Below, piece after piece: positions 61,577 through 64,000 of a stretch of 64,000 nt of DNA. Made by a program: the position numbers and the translations under genes. Numbering within the stretch: position 1 is the stretch's first letter; each line of letters starts with the position of its first letter. This DNA is from Hyphomicrobium sp. CS1BSMeth3 (GTDB taxonomy: Bacteria > Pseudomonadota > Alphaproteobacteria > Rhizobiales > Hyphomicrobiaceae), in the NCBI RefSeq assembly GCF_900117415.1, contig NZ_FPEI01000005.1, forward strand, positions 1,178,001 through 1,242,000, given 5' to 3'. Below the pieces are notes generated by a model, which worked only from the letters and a program-made list of their open reading frames with translations, had not been told where the DNA came from and did not search any database.

Positions 61577-62892
61577 TGTCCGACGTCGTCATCCGCGCCG
61601 ATGGTCTCGGCAAGCGCTACCTGATCGGCCACGAGAGCGAGCGCGAACGCTACATCGCGCTACGCGACGTGATCGCGCGCGGGGCGCGGAACCTCATGCG
61701 CTCGGCCAGCGACATGATGCGCGGCCGCCAGCTCATCGTGGGCGACGAGGTCGAGGAGTTCTGGGCGCTCAAGGATATCGACTTCGAGATCAAGCGTGGC
61801 GAGGTGGTCGGCATCATCGGGCGCAATGGCGCCGGCAAGTCGACGCTGCTGAAGATCCTCTCGCGGATTACCGAGCCGAGCACGGGGCGCGTCGAGATCC
61901 GCGGCCGCGTGGCGAGCCTGCTCGAGGTGGGGACAGGCTTTCACCCGGAGCTGACGGGGCGCGAGAACGTCTTCCTCAATGGCGCGATCCTCGGCATGAC
62001 GCGGGCGGAGATCCGGCGGAAGTTCGACGAGATCGTCGCCTTCGCGGAGATCGAGAAGTTCCTCGATACACCGGTCAAGCGCTACTCCTCGGGCATGTAC
62101 GTGCGGCTCGCCTTTGCGGTGGCTGCGCATCTCGAGCCGGAGATCCTCATTGTGGATGAGGTGCTCGCGGTCGGCGATGCGGAGTTCCAGAAGAAGTGCC
62201 TTGGGAAGATGGGTGAGATGGCCCACCACGGCAGAACCGTGCTGCTCGTGAGCCACAATATGATGGCGGTCAGGCAAATGTGCCGGCGCGCAATTGTACT
62301 GCGGGCGGGCAGCATAGTGTTTGATGGCGCGGCCGACAGTGCCGTCGACAACTACGCCGTGAACCAAATCGATCGGTCCCCGCGTGAGACGTGGTTGCGT
62401 CCTGCCTCGCGGCCGATTGAAGCACTGGGATTCTCCAAGATCGACGCGACGATATCCGGTCGACAACCAGATCATGTGCTCGAATGCAAAATCGATCTTG
62501 AAAGCGTCGCGGAATTTGCATCGGCCTTCGTCGCGATTGATATCCTGGATGAGGTAGGTGTTGCTCTGATGCAGGCCTTGCCGACGGTGCAGCCCTTCAT
62601 TCTGGGCAAGCCGGGAAGACATCACATAGCCCTCGACGTGCAGTTGCCGCCATTGGTTCCAGGCACCTACACAACCGAATTTTGGGTCGGTTCACACAAC
62701 ACGCAAACCCTGGACGTCGTGAGAGACGAAATAGCGTTCGAGGTTCTAGAGACTCCCACGCCCGGTCGTACCTTTCCTCACACGAGGGATCACGGAGCTA
62801 TCGTGCCGAAATCAGTTCAGCAGTACAGTTTTCTTGGTAGTTCCGACAGGCTTACTGAAGCTCACGTATCCGAGGGGCGACGGCCGGAATGA
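61576..62892 (+). CDS. wzt: Polysaccharide ABC exporter ATPase with C-terminal Wzt glycan-binding domain
   Basis: A 438-residue protein. The ATPase part (1 to about 255) has Walker A GRNGAGKST (82-90), signature YSSGMYVRLAFAVA (170-183), Walker B ILIVDEVLAVGD (190-201) and the H-loop SHN (226-228). Residues about 265-438 form a beta-rich Wzt C-terminal domain which in E. coli O8/O9a recognises the capped chain end before export. By eye, sequence from about 62,280 is lower in GC and has different codon choice than the ATPase part, suggesting a swapped module. The downstream methyltransferase gene overlaps by 4 bp (ATGA). Confidence 0.93.
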   Translation: MSDVVIRADGLGKRYLIGHESERERYIALRDVIARGARNLMRSASDMMRGRQLIVGDEVEEFWALKDIDFEIKRGEVVGIIGRNGAGKSTLLKILSRITEPSTGRVEIRGRVASLLEVGTGFHPELTGRENVFLNGAILGMTRAEIRRKFDEIVAFAEIEKFLDTPVKRYSSGMYVRLAFAVAAHLEPEILIVDEVLAVGDAEFQKKCLGKMGEMAHHGRTVLLVSHNMMAVRQMCRRAIVLRAGSIVFDGAADSAVDNYAVNQIDRSPRETWLRPASRPIEALGFSKIDATISGRQPDHVLECKIDLESVAEFASAFVAIDILDEVGVALMQALPTVQPFILGKPGRHHIALDVQLPPLVPGTYTTEFWVGSHNTQTLDVVRDEIAFEVLETPTPGRTFPHTRDHGAIVPKSVQQYSFLGSSDRLTEAHVSEGRRPE

Positions 62893-63488
62893 CGTTCGAG
62901 CTCCAGCATCTGGTCGATGAGCTTAAAATTTATCGACATGGCATTCAGCGCCATATGTCGGTCTTCTCTCACACGTCCCGAGGCGAAAGATTAGCGCTCT
63001 ATCAACTGGCGAGTATCCTCCCGCCCAATGCACGCGCGTTGGAAATAGGATCTCACATCGGATCGTCGGCGCTCTTCATCTGCGCGGGACTGGCGCGGGT
63101 CCATGGGCATCTTGTCTGCGTGGATACGTGGATGAATGAGACCATGCCTGATGGCGCAAAGGACACCTTTGCCGAGTTCCAGGCAAACACCGCTCCGTAC
63201 CGCTCTATGATTACTCAGATCCGCAAGATGAGTGGTGAAATTACGGATGCCGATATCGGCGGACCGCTTGATTTTGCCTTTATCGATGGAGATCACGGGG
63301 AGGTTGCGGTTCGAGAGGATTTTCGGCGCGTCGCTCCCTGGGTGAAGGTAGGCGGCTACATCGCTTTCCACGATTTGGATCCGCTGTTCCCCGGGGTCTC
63401 CATCGTTTTTGGTGAAGCCCTTGCCAGCGGCAGTTGGCAGATTGTGCGCATCGTACGCAGTCTCGCAGTGCTCCGTAGGGTAAGTTAG
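62889..63488 (+). CDS. Class I SAM-dependent methyltransferase (Methyltransf_24 type), chain-capping candidate
   Basis: A 199-residue enzyme. Motif I is ALEIGSHIGSSALFICAGL (about 50-68), an acidic residue follows in HLVCVDTWMNE, and FAFIDGDHGEVAVREDFRRV with GGYIAFHDLDP is typical of Methyltransf_24/CmcI-like sugar or glycan methyltransferases. Its start overlaps the wzt stop. It shares the lower-GC look of the wzt 3' part. This linkage suggests it makes the terminal group that the Wzt domain recognises, as WbdD does in E. coli O8/O9; that is inference. Confidence 0.87.
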   Translation: MTFELQHLVDELKIYRHGIQRHMSVFSHTSRGERLALYQLASILPPNARALEIGSHIGSSALFICAGLARVHGHLVCVDTWMNETMPDGAKDTFAEFQANTAPYRSMITQIRKMSGEITDADIGGPLDFAFIDGDHGEVAVREDFRRVAPWVKVGGYIAFHDLDPLFPGVSIVFGEALASGSWQIVRIVRSLAVLRRVS

Positions 63489-63495
63489 CTCGGAA

Positions 63496-64000
63496 TGGGC
63501 AGCATCAGCGTCGTCATCTGCACGCACAACCCGCGGGCGCATTTTCTCAAGCGCGTTCTCGCTGCTCTCAGGTCGCAGACGCTGCCACGTGAGGCGTGGG
63601 AGCTCCTGGTCATCGACAATGCATCAGCGGAGCCGGTGGCAAAGCGCTTCGATCTCTCATGGCATTCGGCCGCGCGGCATGTGCGCGAGGACGAATTGGG
63701 ATTGACGCCCGCCCGGCTCCGCGGCATCGCCGAGACGAATGGCGATGTGATCGTCTTCGTGGACGACGACAACGTTCTGGATGCGAACTACCTCGCAGGG
63801 GTGCGCGACATCGCCGAGCAATATCCCCATCTCGGGGTGTGGGGTGGTTCCGTCCGACCGGAATTCGAAAGCCCGCCCGAGCCGTGGACCCATGCCTTCT
63901 TCGAGTTGCTGGCGATCAGGGACGCCGACCAGGTGCGCTGGTCCAACACGCTCGATGATTGGCGTGCCCAACCTGTTGGCGCCGGTCTATGCGTTCGCAG
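63496..64000 (+). CDS. Glycosyltransferase family 2, 3' part missing
   Basis: The frame is open from the ATG to the window edge (168 residues seen). It has the GT-A nucleotide-binding start ISVVICTHNPR, LRSQTLPREAWELLVIDNAS and the metal-binding DxD-type segment VIVFVDDDNVLDANYL (about residues 86-101), all typical of GT2 enzymes with an inverting mechanism. The next segment, GVWGGSVRPEFESPPEPW, is seen in GT2 proteins of O-antigen loci. It lies 7 bp after the methyltransferase stop and is part of the same run of genes. Confidence 0.92.

Noticed and set aside
1-64000. CRISPR array, insertion sequence, prophage or tRNA-associated island
   Set aside because: No regularly spaced repeats, transposase, integrase, phage genes or tRNA-like cloverleaf were seen by eye; a tRNA scan would be needed to exclude a missed tRNA in the gaps.

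Overview
The window looks like chromosome of a high-GC alphaproteobacterium, most likely a member of the Hyphomicrobiales. The pointers are the GC-rich codon use, the many long antisense open frames, the fused NarK of the Paracoccus type, the TRAP and dipeptide-type uptake systems, and Rhizobiales-style gene neighbours. The assignment is inference; there is no rRNA or universal marker to settle it. I saw no tRNA or rRNA gene, CRISPR array, insertion sequence or prophage gene.

Layout. (1) 1-4659: a multidrug RND efflux pump (permease cut by the window edge, plus adaptor), transcribed leftward from a 665-bp intergenic region holding TetR-type operators, with a divergent TetR regulator. (2) 4660-7673: two adjacent palindromic repeat elements, then a two-gene operon of a PaaK-type aryl-acetate CoA ligase and a DpgC-like, apparently cofactor-independent oxygenase of the crotonase fold. 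(3) 7684-22494: a respiratory nitrate reduction block. A cysteine-free Crp/Fnr-type regulator faces a run of eleven rightward genes: fused narK, narG, narH, narJ, narI, a parvulin isomerase, an unknown small Cys/His-tailed protein, a beta-carbonic anhydrase, a DUF2478 protein, a group III truncated haemoglobin and NnrS. Two TTGA(T/C)-N4-(A/G)TCA(A/T) boxes lie in the divergent promoter. (4) 22522-30768: a leftward dipeptide/oligopeptide-type ABC importer (dppB, dppC, binding protein, dppD, dppF), a divergent flavin monooxygenase of the acyl-CoA dehydrogenase fold, and an M24 peptidase. (5) 30901-39149: a large SARP/TolB/TPR regulator divergent from a methyltransferase and an exported cupin; then a cysteine synthase, an alpha/beta hydrolase, a D-amino-acid-oxidase-like flavoprotein and a luciferase-like monooxygenase. 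(6) 39203-44215: a second RND pump in a leftward tetR-adaptor-permease operon. (7) 44386-50225: a leftward catabolic cluster with a TRAP transporter, a PhyH-type dioxygenase, a fatty-acid-hydroxylase-type enzyme, a small membrane protein and a GntR/FCD regulator; the palindrome TGATATATCA occurs at two of its control regions. (8) 50695-64000: a cell-surface polysaccharide locus: a DUF218 envelope protein, a small exported protein, an O-antigen ligase/polymerase-type membrane protein, a phosphoglycosyl transferase whose start is broken by an 8-bp tandem duplication, UDP-xylose synthase, methyltransferases, AsnB, glycosyltransferases and a Wzm/Wzt exporter. The last gene is cut by the window edge.

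How the parts work together. The nitrate block is a full anaerobic nitrate respiration unit: uptake and nitrite export (NarK), the NarGHI complex with its NarJ chaperone, and accessory proteins that plausibly handle nitric oxide (truncated haemoglobin, NnrS). The polysaccharide locus reads as an ABC-transporter-dependent O-antigen or capsule system: chain start on undecaprenyl phosphate, extension by GT2/GT4 enzymes with a pentose from UDP-xylose, possible methylation of the chain end, recognition by the C-terminal domain of Wzt, export, and ligation.

The points most worth a second look are the 8-bp duplication in the phosphoglycosyl transferase, the PaaK plus DpgC-like pair, the unknown protein in the nitrate operon, the paired CTAG-ended palindromes, and the TRAP/PhyH/hydroxylase cluster with its shared palindrome.
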